A DNA stretch of 42,085 bases, taken from NCBI GenBank assembly GCA_947041225.1, contig CAMRDM010000009.1:1-42085 (forward strand), in the 5' to 3' direction. Below are positions 1 to 9,172 of the stretch, piece after piece. The stretch's first letter is position 1; every line of letters begins with the position of its first letter. The notes under the pieces were generated by a model. The model ran no database searches, was not told the DNA's origin, and saw only the letters and a program-made list of their open reading frames with translations. The position numbers and the translations under genes are program-made. The DNA comes from an uncultured Deferribacteraceae bacterium. GTDB lineage: Bacteria > Chrysiogenota > Deferribacteres > Deferribacterales > Mucispirillaceae.

Positions 1-46
1 AACAAAATATTACCCTCTACTTAAATCTATTTAATTAAAATTAAAA

Positions 47-724
47 TTATTCGTACTTACTACAATATTTTTTAGGATCAGTTAAGCATACTTTGCTATA
101 TAAATCTTTAAAGTTATCACAACCCATACTATCATTTCCTTTACATGCTCTCTTATATAAACCTAGTGCTTTGTCGTAATCGGCATCAATACCTAAGTTA
201 TTATGATACATATAGCCAAGATTATTGCAACCAGTAGCATCTCCACCATCACATGCTTTAGTTGCAAATTCTTTCGCTTTCTTATAGTCTCTTAATTTAG
301 GCACAATGATATAAAGGTGGTTTAAAACTGTACAGCTTTTAAATATATTCTTATTACATGCTATATCAAAATATGATACAGATTTCTCATAGTTTGATAT
401 ATTATCAGTATAGATGATTCCAGTATCAAAGCATGCCTTAGCATCACCTTTAGTACAAGTATTTTTTTTATCTTCTAAATTAAAATATAATTTTTTAATT
501 GATAAATAATTATACTTTTCTGGAATTAAACCATTATTAAGCATGTTAGAAGTTTTTTCATAGTTCAACATATATATAGCAGTTTTTTGATCATTATTTA
601 AACTTTTATCATCAGATAATTCTTCTAATAGTTGCTTACCAATTGCCTCATAGTTTGGTTCTGCATGTAGAGTAAGTACATTTAGAGATAATAAAAAAAT
701 AAGAGTGGTTATAAAATGTTTCAT
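47..724 (-). CDS. Secreted Sel1-like/Hcp-like cysteine-containing repeat protein
   Basis: Signal peptide MKHFITTLIFLLSLNVLTLHA; repeats of type 'ACDGGDATGCNNLGYMYHNNLGIDADYDKALGLYKRACKGNDSMGCDNF'; C-terminus YSKVCLTDPKKYCSKYE shared with the neighbouring ORF. Confidence 0.85.
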   Translation of the reverse strand: MKHFITTLIFLLSLNVLTLHAEPNYEAIGKQLLEELSDDKSLNNDQKTAIYMLNYEKTSNMLNNGLIPEKYNYLSIKKLYFNLEDKKNTCTKGDAKACFDTGIIYTDNISNYEKSVSYFDIACNKNIFKSCTVLNHLYIIVPKLRDYKKAKEFATKACDGGDATGCNNLGYMYHNNLGIDADYDKALGLYKRACKGNDSMGCDNFKDLYSKVCLTDPKKYCSKYE

Positions 725-785
725 GTTTCCTCCAGTATTGTGATAATTGATATTATTATAATATATTCAATAAGTCAGTACTAAC

Positions 786-1736
786 TTATTTGTACTTACT
801 GCAATATGGTTCTTTATTATCTAGACATAACTTATTGTACAATTTATCGAAATATTTACAATCATCACTTATACCTTTTTCACATCTCATCTTATGAAGT
901 TCTAATGCCTTGTTAGGTGAGTTTTGTAATATGTAAATCATCGGTAAACCGTTACAACTTACATTATCGTCTAGCTTACATCCTAGTTCAAAAAACTCTC
1001 TAACTTTTGGTATATCTGCTTTAATAAGCTCGTTATTAAAATAGATATAACCTACTGTATTACATGATTCTCCATCTCCACCCCTACATGCTTTTTCTAA
1101 TAGGGAAATGCCTTTATTAAAATCTTTGTAGCTACTTTTATTATCAAGATATGTTTTTGATAATTTGATACAAGTTTCTATATCACCATTAGTACATGCT
1201 TTTTCAAAGAATGAGAAGGCTTTGTTATAGTCTTGTTTAACACCTTTTCCTTCAATATATATCACACCAGCATTATAGCATCCTGAAGAGTCATTTCCAT
1301 TACATGCTTTATGAAACAACTCTAAAGCTAGTTTGTTATTTTGCTTAACACCTATTCCTTTAAAGTATGAAATTCCAAGATTATCGCATGATACAAGATC
1401 TCCACCTTCACAAGCTTTTTTAAATAATTTATTTGCTTGTATATAATCTTGAGGAGTAATATCTCCATAAAAGAAGAACATGCCATAGCCTCCACAGCCT
1501 TTAGCATCTCCTTTTTCACATGACATCTTGAGTAAATTATAAGCTTTTTGTAGATCTTTCTTAACCAGCTCTCCATTATAATAGGTTCTTCCAAGATTAG
1601 CACAACTTGCTATAATATTTTGATTGCATTCGCGTTCGTATTGTTCTAAGCGTTTTCTGTTTTCTGCTTTTACCATAACTACACTTGAGATAAATATCAT
1701 TATCAGTAAAATAAGTTTATGCATATGTAGCTCCAT
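786..1736 (-). CDS. Secreted Sel1-like/Hcp-like cysteine-rich repeat protein (paralog of preceding)
   Basis: Multiple Sel1-type repeats (CEKGDAKGCGGYGMFFFYG, CEGGDLVSCDNLGISYFKGIGVKQNNKLALELFHKAC...), signal peptide, C-terminus YNKLCLDNKEPYCSKYK. Confidence 0.88.
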   Translation of the reverse strand: MELHMHKLILLIMIFISSVVMVKAENRKRLEQYERECNQNIIASCANLGRTYYNGELVKKDLQKAYNLLKMSCEKGDAKGCGGYGMFFFYGDITPQDYIQANKLFKKACEGGDLVSCDNLGISYFKGIGVKQNNKLALELFHKACNGNDSSGCYNAGVIYIEGKGVKQDYNKAFSFFEKACTNGDIETCIKLSKTYLDNKSSYKDFNKGISLLEKACRGGDGESCNTVGYIYFNNELIKADIPKVREFFELGCKLDDNVSCNGLPMIYILQNSPNKALELHKMRCEKGISDDCKYFDKLYNKLCLDNKEPYCSKYK

Positions 1737-1798
1737 TTTTCAAAATTTATATAATTACTTCTAACATGAACATAGACGATAGGCAATAATTTTATATT

Positions 1799-4402
1799 TT
1801 ATCTCTTCATTGAAGTGTTTTTAATACCCCAAGTTGTCATTGTTGCTTGATCATTTGGATCATATTCAGTTACGTTTATTTTTTCATGATTATTTGGAAT
1901 CATTTCTTTTTGTGCTGTCGGATTAATTGTCTCATTATAGATAGTGCTCATTAAGTCTACTGTTGCTTTAGTACCGTGTTCTTCAGCATACCTTATTGCT
2001 CCTATCCTTAGCATATCTCTTCTTTCATCTTCAGAACTGCTCATATATTTTTCTTGACTAATTGATCCACCAATACTAAATACTTTAGCAAATGCAACTC
2101 CTACTGATGCAGAGATACTTCCTCTTGTGCTATCTCCTTCGCTACCAGTTATGCTTCTACTAACAAGAGAACTTAATTCATTTGTAACTTGACCTATACC
2201 AGTTCTTCCTTGATTTGTTAGCTCTCCATTTTTATGCCAATCATCTCCTAAGAACTCATGATCTCCTTGTAAGACCTTCTGAACAGCTTGATCTGATAAA
2301 CTATACGTGTTACCTTTTTGTGTACTAGTAAGAATTTCTTTGCCACCAGCTATAACATAGCCATCATTTATTTGTTGACCACCCTCTGAATAAGCATGAG
2401 TCATAGTTGATCCATTATAAGATTTTGTATGAGCTACACCATCTTCATTAAAAGTTTTAGAACCTGTTATCATGCCATTAGCAAATGTTGTAAAGTTACT
2501 GTATTGAGTATCGCCATGAAGACCGTTCGTAGTCGTTGATATAATTTGTCCATCATTATTTAATGCATGATTTATATCTGCTCCATTTGCTGAACTTAAT
2601 TTCATGTTTCTTAATTCATCGCCTACCATATCAAAACTTATTTTCTGTCCTGTCTTAAATGCATCAGTGTTATGTCTATTATTTAAACTGCTTGCCATAT
2701 CATCGGTTAAGGCACTACCACGTTCTCTAAATGCACTAAGCTCTCCAACATCTCTCAGACCTAATGCATTTGCTTGAGCTGTTCTTGCTTCAAGACTTCC
2801 TAGTCCTGATAAATGACTAGCAACGTTTATTCCAGCAGTTGCAGAAACTGATGCTTGATTACTACCATGATAATCTCTAATTCCTCCAGCAGTAGCTATT
2901 CCTGTCTCTGCACTTTGATAAGCTCTAGCAGCAAGTGCACTACCTTGATTAGCTACGGTAAACTCATTTGCTCTCATACGTAAAGCTAACTCTTCGCCTG
3001 CTTGTTCTTTTAATCTCATATCGCCTGATGTACCTAAACTATCTGCTCTTGATGCTGCAGCTTGTTGAGCTGTTGATCCTAATTGACTACCGAACTGAGA
3101 CATAGCGTAACTATTGATACCAGTGATCGCAGATGAAATCGCAGTTGCAAGCCCTAACATCAACCATCTACTAGATCCATACAAACTTACAGCATCGGCT
3201 GCTTTTGAGGAGATATCAAACATCTGATGAACGCCTAACTCGTTACCAGGACGTCGCATCACTGCGAACATATTCATCACTTCATTCTGATACTGCATAT
3301 CCATAAAAGCATCTAGACTACCCCATAAAATCATCATCATAAATAAACCTAAATAAAATGTGATAGCTTTAACTGGATTGAAAAATAGAAATAAAACTAA
3401 CAACGGAAATATACCGATCATCAAACCAAATACAACGCTCTTTAATCTTGGAAGTTGTGATTCTGCTAAAATACCTTGAGACATATTTTTCTTATTAACA
3501 TCAGCTAAAGCCGACTCAATCATACCCTCGTTCGACATTATTATATACGATACGATATAACTTCTAAGGTATTGATTAACGTCACTATTTGGAGCTATAC
3601 CACCCTTAACGATATGATTTAAATTCTGTGAGCATGAATCGTTTTTTATACCAGTGCTTATTTCACATTCATCTGTAATAACTTTTGTTATCGCAGCTAT
3701 ACTTAATTCTTTACTGATTTCATCATATGCCTCTGCACACGGATATGCTCTACCTTGTGCATCATCAGCAGTATAAACAATTGTAGTTCTTGAACGTGTT
3801 TCAGATTTGATACTTGTCCAAATATCTGGACTGTTATGTATAATGTCAGGCGACTCAAAACCTAAGCTAAGATCAGGTATTACACATTTATTATAGTAAC
3901 TACTAATCGATTTTTTAACGTGTATATTATCATTCAAATAATTTGTCGCCATTGTGTTTGTATTCGCAAGCAGTTGAAATCCATCTCCTTTACCTATAGC
4001 ATCGTAAGGTATAAGAGGAGCCATAACTATTTCAATCATCTCTACAATTGTTCGCTCTATCTTATTTTCTAGTGTACCGATGAACGCCATAACTTCAGGT
4101 ACACCACCGATTATTTCTTTTTCATTAAGTGTAAGATCATGGATAGTTACTTCAACCTTTTTACCAGTAATAAGTAACATCACAGCCCACGTTCCAGCTA
4201 TATACATAATCCACATTTTGATATCAGCTTTACCAAGCCCAGTTTTTATTGTAGCAAATATAGCTGTAAAAAATATTGCTGCAGCTGAGAATATAGCAAG
4301 CAAGCCCATGTAATCACTATTCTTAGAAAAGAGGTGAGCCACCATTGAAAATGCTCTATAAATATAATCTAACTCGCTATTGACTTCTATAATATAATCC
4401 AT
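1799..4402 (-). CDS. traG: F-type conjugative transfer protein TraG (mating pair stabilisation)
   Basis: Last gene of tra operon after traH; N-terminal multi-TM region, long Ala/Ser/Gly-rich hydrophilic C-terminus, size near that of F TraG. Confidence 0.85.
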   Translation of the reverse strand: MDYIIEVNSELDYIYRAFSMVAHLFSKNSDYMGLLAIFSAAAIFFTAIFATIKTGLGKADIKMWIMYIAGTWAVMLLITGKKVEVTIHDLTLNEKEIIGGVPEVMAFIGTLENKIERTIVEMIEIVMAPLIPYDAIGKGDGFQLLANTNTMATNYLNDNIHVKKSISSYYNKCVIPDLSLGFESPDIIHNSPDIWTSIKSETRSRTTIVYTADDAQGRAYPCAEAYDEISKELSIAAITKVITDECEISTGIKNDSCSQNLNHIVKGGIAPNSDVNQYLRSYIVSYIIMSNEGMIESALADVNKKNMSQGILAESQLPRLKSVVFGLMIGIFPLLVLFLFFNPVKAITFYLGLFMMMILWGSLDAFMDMQYQNEVMNMFAVMRRPGNELGVHQMFDISSKAADAVSLYGSSRWLMLGLATAISSAITGINSYAMSQFGSQLGSTAQQAAASRADSLGTSGDMRLKEQAGEELALRMRANEFTVANQGSALAARAYQSAETGIATAGGIRDYHGSNQASVSATAGINVASHLSGLGSLEARTAQANALGLRDVGELSAFRERGSALTDDMASSLNNRHNTDAFKTGQKISFDMVGDELRNMKLSSANGADINHALNNDGQIISTTTNGLHGDTQYSNFTTFANGMITGSKTFNEDGVAHTKSYNGSTMTHAYSEGGQQINDGYVIAGGKEILTSTQKGNTYSLSDQAVQKVLQGDHEFLGDDWHKNGELTNQGRTGIGQVTNELSSLVSRSITGSEGDSTRGSISASVGVAFAKVFSIGGSISQEKYMSSSEDERRDMLRIGAIRYAEEHGTKATVDLMSTIYNETINPTAQKEMIPNNHEKINVTEYDPNDQATMTTWGIKNTSMKR

Positions 4403-4434
4403 AGGTATACACCTCTCTCCATACTAAATAATGA

Positions 4435-5793
4435 TTACTTTCTACCTTCAAAATTATTCTTAACTCTATTACTAATTACATTCTTTTTCATCTGATCGAT
4501 AATCTCAAATTGAGTTTTTAACTCGTAAAGGCTTTGAGTATATCCTTCTCTAAACTCTACAAGTTTTGCATTTATACGGTTTCTATATTCACCTAATGCA
4601 CTTTTTATTTGGATAAGATAATCGCCCTCTGCAGTTGCTGCATCTTCAATAGCAATAATCATCTTATTAGTTATATGGCTCAAGTTAAGTACTGAGTAGT
4701 AAGCAAACCCTGCAGCTGATGCGATTGAAAGATATCCTAATTCGCCTTGTGCAAATGCTGAATCGATTGATATATCTTCTAAGTATGATAAAACTGGCAA
4801 ATAATTTAAATCTACAAAATTAGCTACATCAGTATTAATTTCTCCCTTACGTATTGGATCTTTAGTAAGATAAGCATGCATTGCATCAAGACTTGTTCTT
4901 GATCTCTCTAATATTGATTGCTTCTCAAATGTACAAGTTTTTGCTTTAGATATTTGTAACGGAGTTGGCTCTTCAACATAATTTTTAAATGACATAGAGT
5001 ATGCACAACCTGAGATCTGTTCAACTTGAGAATCCTCAGTTCCATCGTAAGCGATATCGCCAACTAAAGCTCGTACAGCATTTGCTTGTGACTCATTCAT
5101 AAATTTCCATTCAACTATCGTTTCTAAAATTAAACCTTTCTTAGTTGCTAAATGTTTTAATTTTGCATCCATATCTTTTTTAGCATCTAGTGCATCTTTC
5201 TTAGCTTTACCTGGATCTTCATTTGTATGTGTAAGTGCTTTCGTAAAATCTTTCTCTATACCAGTTACTAGTTTATTTGTGTTACTGGCTAGTCGATCAA
5301 ACTCTCCAGTTAATGATCCAGCACCTTCGCCCATAGCCATTGATATAACTCCTTTTGCAGCAGCACATTCATCAAGTTGTAATTGATTAAGTTGATCGGT
5401 GATCGCTTGAGCTGCATCTATTGTATCTGCAAATTGAGTTGATAAAGCTTTAAGCCCTAACTGAAAAATAACGTAAGGTGCATTCTTTAACATACCTGTT
5501 GCTTTCTCGATTAAGTAACTAGGATTTAGAAATGATACTCCTCCAAAAAAGACATCAATCCCTCCACAACCTGCGTTGATACTTGGAAGTGAAACATTCA
5601 TCAATGGATCAGATGTATGTTTAACTCTTGCACTAAAACCACCTGCAGAGTAGTACGATCGTTTCTGATTTTTTGCTGCGTTTGGCGATGTTGCAACTGC
5701 ACTACTGTAAAAACTATTTAACCAACTAGCGTTAGCCTCCAGTGCGTTTAACTGAAAGATTAGGAGTAATAGCGTTATTGAAATCTTTCTCAT
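4435..5793 (-). CDS. traH: F-type conjugative transfer protein TraH
   Basis: Signal peptide; 'GCGGIDVFFGGVSFLNPSYLIEKATGMLKNAPYVIFQLGLKALSTQFADTIDAAQAITDQLNQLQLDECAAAKG' matches the TraH family pattern. Confidence 0.92.
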   Translation of the reverse strand: MRKISITLLLLIFQLNALEANASWLNSFYSSAVATSPNAAKNQKRSYYSAGGFSARVKHTSDPLMNVSLPSINAGCGGIDVFFGGVSFLNPSYLIEKATGMLKNAPYVIFQLGLKALSTQFADTIDAAQAITDQLNQLQLDECAAAKGVISMAMGEGAGSLTGEFDRLASNTNKLVTGIEKDFTKALTHTNEDPGKAKKDALDAKKDMDAKLKHLATKKGLILETIVEWKFMNESQANAVRALVGDIAYDGTEDSQVEQISGCAYSMSFKNYVEEPTPLQISKAKTCTFEKQSILERSRTSLDAMHAYLTKDPIRKGEINTDVANFVDLNYLPVLSYLEDISIDSAFAQGELGYLSIASAAGFAYYSVLNLSHITNKMIIAIEDAATAEGDYLIQIKSALGEYRNRINAKLVEFREGYTQSLYELKTQFEIIDQMKKNVISNRVKNNFEGRK

Positions 5794-6979
5794 TTGTATC
5801 TCCTTTAATATATTTAATTGTTCTATAAACTCTATCTTCTATCTCATCCATAGTGTGAAGCCCTACTGTGAGTGGCAACCATTTCTCACTTGCTCTATCA
5901 ACTAGTACCATAGTTGGAACAGTCTCAACTTTAAATTTTATTAACGCTTCAGGCGACTCATCAGAATTTATATAAATTACGTCCCAACCGTTTTTCTTCT
6001 CATAATATTCTATGATAGGAGTTTGCCTAACACAGTACGGACAATCGTTTCTATAGAAATATAATAAACCGAATTTATCTTTATTCTCTCTTAGATATTT
6101 AGTCTTGATATCTGATGTTGCAACTTGATAACTAGCTCTACCGTAACCTGACATCGGATACCACGATTCATTACTATCTTGAGGATTTAGTTGAGACCAT
6201 AAAGCACCTACATTTGCGAACTCCATAGATCTATTAAGTGCAACTGAACGTAGTCTTGCATAATCGTCAAACGTTTCTAAACTTCTATAACTCATTGCGT
6301 AGCTTTCAACTTTCTCTAATATCTGTGAGAACTCTTTAGGGTGCATAGTGTCAATTCTCTCCCACGGCACAACAGGTTTTACAAGCTGAAACTGTTTGCT
6401 TATATTATCAGTTTGGTTATCGATATCTTCATCAACAGCTATCACTTCATATTTATACCAGCCTCTATTTTTATCCTCATAGAAACCGTTACTATCATTT
6501 GCATGAGCAGATTTTGTGAACGATATCGGATGCACTAAACGTTTGATATCCTTTTTATGGAGTAAACCCCAGTACCTACTATCGTATGAATTATTACTGC
6601 CTAATACAAAATATTTATGTGTTGGTATTAGACCGTTATAATTAAATAATGCAGATATTTTATCAGTGATAATAAGTTCTTTATCACTGATTAATTTATC
6701 GTTGCAGTAGACTTTATTCATATCTATTTTTAGATACTCATTCTCTCTACATACAACTTGTTTGATCACTAATTTATCATCATCAAACATTTCATTTGCT
6801 GGTAAGTTGAACATAATATAATCGCCGTTAATAATCGGTTGATGATTAATTGCTTGATGATAGTAAAATCTAAACGGCATAGATTGAGTTATGTTTACTC
6901 CAAAAAAAGAAGAGGTAACAGATACGATAAAATAAATTGATATACCAACAACAGAGATCATAAAATAGTTTTTAATCAT
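5732..6979 (-). CDS. traF: Fusion of S26 (TraF/TrhF-type) signal peptidase and F-type TraF thioredoxin-fold pilus assembly protein
   Basis: N-terminal TM, 'TQSMPFRFYY' (candidate Ser33) and 'KLVIKQVVC' (candidate Lys73), 'YFVLGSNNSYDSRYWG'; C-terminal 'GFYEDKNRGWYKYE' and 'FGLLYFYRNDCPYCVRQTPIIEYYEKKNGWDVIYINSD' (CPYC). Confidence 0.88.
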   Translation of the reverse strand: MIKNYFMISVVGISIYFIVSVTSSFFGVNITQSMPFRFYYHQAINHQPIINGDYIMFNLPANEMFDDDKLVIKQVVCRENEYLKIDMNKVYCNDKLISDKELIITDKISALFNYNGLIPTHKYFVLGSNNSYDSRYWGLLHKKDIKRLVHPISFTKSAHANDSNGFYEDKNRGWYKYEVIAVDEDIDNQTDNISKQFQLVKPVVPWERIDTMHPKEFSQILEKVESYAMSYRSLETFDDYARLRSVALNRSMEFANVGALWSQLNPQDSNESWYPMSGYGRASYQVATSDIKTKYLRENKDKFGLLYFYRNDCPYCVRQTPIIEYYEKKNGWDVIYINSDESPEALIKFKVETVPTMVLVDRASEKWLPLTVGLHTMDEIEDRVYRTIKYIKGDTNEKDFNNAITPNLSVKRTGG

Positions 6980-9144
6980 TTCATACCTCCGACCTGATTT
7001 AGAAGATTCTCTTCTATATTAGGTATCTCTTCAGTTACAGTTCCTTCAAACTGCTTCATCATTTCATCAGTAAATTCATCGCCAAACTTTTCAGCGTACT
7101 CTCTCATCTTAGGATGATCACTAATACCCATAGCTCCTAGTTTTTGTAACTCTTCAACTGTAAAACCACTGCAATCAGGAAACTGAGGTATACCCCATGA
7201 CCTACCTAATAGATCTTTTCCAGCCTCTGTGAACGCTCTCTGGAAATCATCTTCAAAACAACAGAATGTTCGTTTCTCATTCATGCATGATCCGACAAAA
7301 TATTCTGTACAATATTGTTCTCCAACTTTTACACATTTATTAGCATGCCTATTAGCCATTAATCCTTTCTCTTCAGCTGTACATGCACTCATTTGATATT
7401 TACGAGCAAAAGTATCTTCTCTCTGCTGTTCAATACTTAACACATCACAACATTGTGCAAAACCAGTATCGAAGAATGCTACCTCTCTACATCTACTTTC
7501 TGTTCCACCAAATACAGATATCACTCCTAAGCAAGAACCGTTATCATCTAAATTACCGTTATTATCAGGATCAGTTATTCCAGTGTCAGTATCTGTATCA
7601 ATGATATTATTCTCATCACTTGCATCGTAACAGTTGTAAGGCGAACAGTAATAATTGTTATTAGTTGCCTGTATACAAGGTTGACCAGTAGTTGAACAAG
7701 TGTATTTGAAATCTATCTTTTTAAGCCTATAACTAACTCTTAAAGTTATAGGGATTTTATGACTAATATGACGATTATGATAACGATAACTTTGCCCTTT
7801 ATTAAATAAACTTTCAGTAGACGGAATATTTTGATAGTTAAAGAACGGCTCACATCCATAATTTCTTAGATCAGAAACACTTTTGATGTTATGGCTATAG
7901 ACATAATTCCAAAATATATCTATTCGTGCATTAGCTACACAGCTTTTATATTCTTGACTTGATGGTGGCATAAAGCCTTTCAACTTTAATATATGTTGTT
8001 CAGGATGCTTAACAATTATTGTGTATTTAACATTGCCAACAAATGCTTCTCCAGTATCTATATTAAGTATTGGCGTTACTGTACGAGAGTAATGATCTGT
8101 ATGAAATTCATCTCTACCCCAATATTCAAGACCTACTCTTTTTGAGTAACTAGCCTTTGATGTTACACTTCCGTTACCTTCATTTATAACATAGATACCG
8201 TTTGTGTCATTATGAGCATAATCAAAACTACTATTTGATTTATGTGCTAATAATAACTCATAATTGATAACCACATCTTCATAGTATGTACCGACAGTTT
8301 CTTTACCACATGGATTTTGATCTATTGAACATAAAAATTTATCAGCTGTATTCATCTCTATACCGTTACTAGTATGAGTGAAATTATTACCGTAACTACA
8401 CTGTCCCACAATTAGTGTATCATTTGTATCTGTGTAGCCTTTAACACATTTCATACAATCATCACTACCATCAGGACATAGAAGATCTGAAGTGTTCGAT
8501 TCAACTTCAATCTCATCTCCTGCAACACAATCCATAACACCGTTGAATGAAACTATCGACGGTAAAATCTTTTCTGTACCGTCTAAATTATATCCAACAT
8601 CAAACCATAAACCTTTATCATCCATAATTAGAAAATGTTCTCCGTACACTGGAGATATACCGATTGATTCATTCATGAATTTATTATCAGGTTGTGTTTT
8701 ATCAAAATTACTATAGCCTAATTTTGTACGATCTCCCCAAGTGAAACGATCCTTATTGATACGATCATACTGCGTACTCATATCTTTATCTGATGCACCG
8801 ATCCATGCATGAGCGATACCTTTTTTCTGCAATATAGATTTGATAATGTTATTATGTTTCTCATCTACAATTTTTAAATTATTATCACTCTCAAACTCAA
8901 CAGCATCTTTAGTGATAGCGTAAGTGTTACCTTTATACAAAAAGAATGAATCATATTTTGTAGCATCACAACTTCCAGCGTTATTAGGATTTATATCAAG
9001 CGTTGAACACTGAATATCACAGTTACTACTGCAAATATCAAGATCAGTAAAAACAGATTTATCTACTGCACAACTATACATATCAGCGTACGATATCGTA
9101 CTTATTAATAATATCAAAAACGTTATAATTATTTTCATACACAC
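6976..9144 (-). CDS. traN: TraN-family mating-pair stabilisation adhesin with C-type-lectin-like insert
   Basis: Cys-rich C-terminus 'GGTESRCREVAFFDTGFAQCCD...FCCFEDDFQRAFTEAGKDLLGRSWGIPQFPDCSGFTVEELQKL' typical of TraN; N-terminal lectin-like segment 'HAWIGASDKDMSTQYDRINKDRFTWGD...YSNFDKTQPDNKFMNE...LIMDDKGLWFDV'. Confidence 0.8.
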   Translation of the reverse strand: MCMKIIITFLILLISTISYADMYSCAVDKSVFTDLDICSSNCDIQCSTLDINPNNAGSCDATKYDSFFLYKGNTYAITKDAVEFESDNNLKIVDEKHNNIIKSILQKKGIAHAWIGASDKDMSTQYDRINKDRFTWGDRTKLGYSNFDKTQPDNKFMNESIGISPVYGEHFLIMDDKGLWFDVGYNLDGTEKILPSIVSFNGVMDCVAGDEIEVESNTSDLLCPDGSDDCMKCVKGYTDTNDTLIVGQCSYGNNFTHTSNGIEMNTADKFLCSIDQNPCGKETVGTYYEDVVINYELLLAHKSNSSFDYAHNDTNGIYVINEGNGSVTSKASYSKRVGLEYWGRDEFHTDHYSRTVTPILNIDTGEAFVGNVKYTIIVKHPEQHILKLKGFMPPSSQEYKSCVANARIDIFWNYVYSHNIKSVSDLRNYGCEPFFNYQNIPSTESLFNKGQSYRYHNRHISHKIPITLRVSYRLKKIDFKYTCSTTGQPCIQATNNNYYCSPYNCYDASDENNIIDTDTDTGITDPDNNGNLDDNGSCLGVISVFGGTESRCREVAFFDTGFAQCCDVLSIEQQREDTFARKYQMSACTAEEKGLMANRHANKCVKVGEQYCTEYFVGSCMNEKRTFCCFEDDFQRAFTEAGKDLLGRSWGIPQFPDCSGFTVEELQKLGAMGISDHPKMREYAEKFGDEFTDEMMKQFEGTVTEEIPNIEENLLNQVGGMK

Positions 9145-9172
9145 CTCAAAAAGTTAGTTCTAACTTTTACAA

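Noticed and set aside
4080-4313. Small antisense/overlapping ORFs (1352-1603, 4080-4313, 6341-6538, 7383-7604, 8492-8716, 10675-10893, 11158-11346, 13755-13955, 17039-17353, 19158-19370, 19310-19501, 24582-24923, 30281-30515, 31811-32002, 33226-33666, 35389-35703, 36262-36749, 38166-38426, 39525-39860)
   Set aside because: Lie inside well-supported coding genes in other frames, with no recognisable protein family; chance ORFs.
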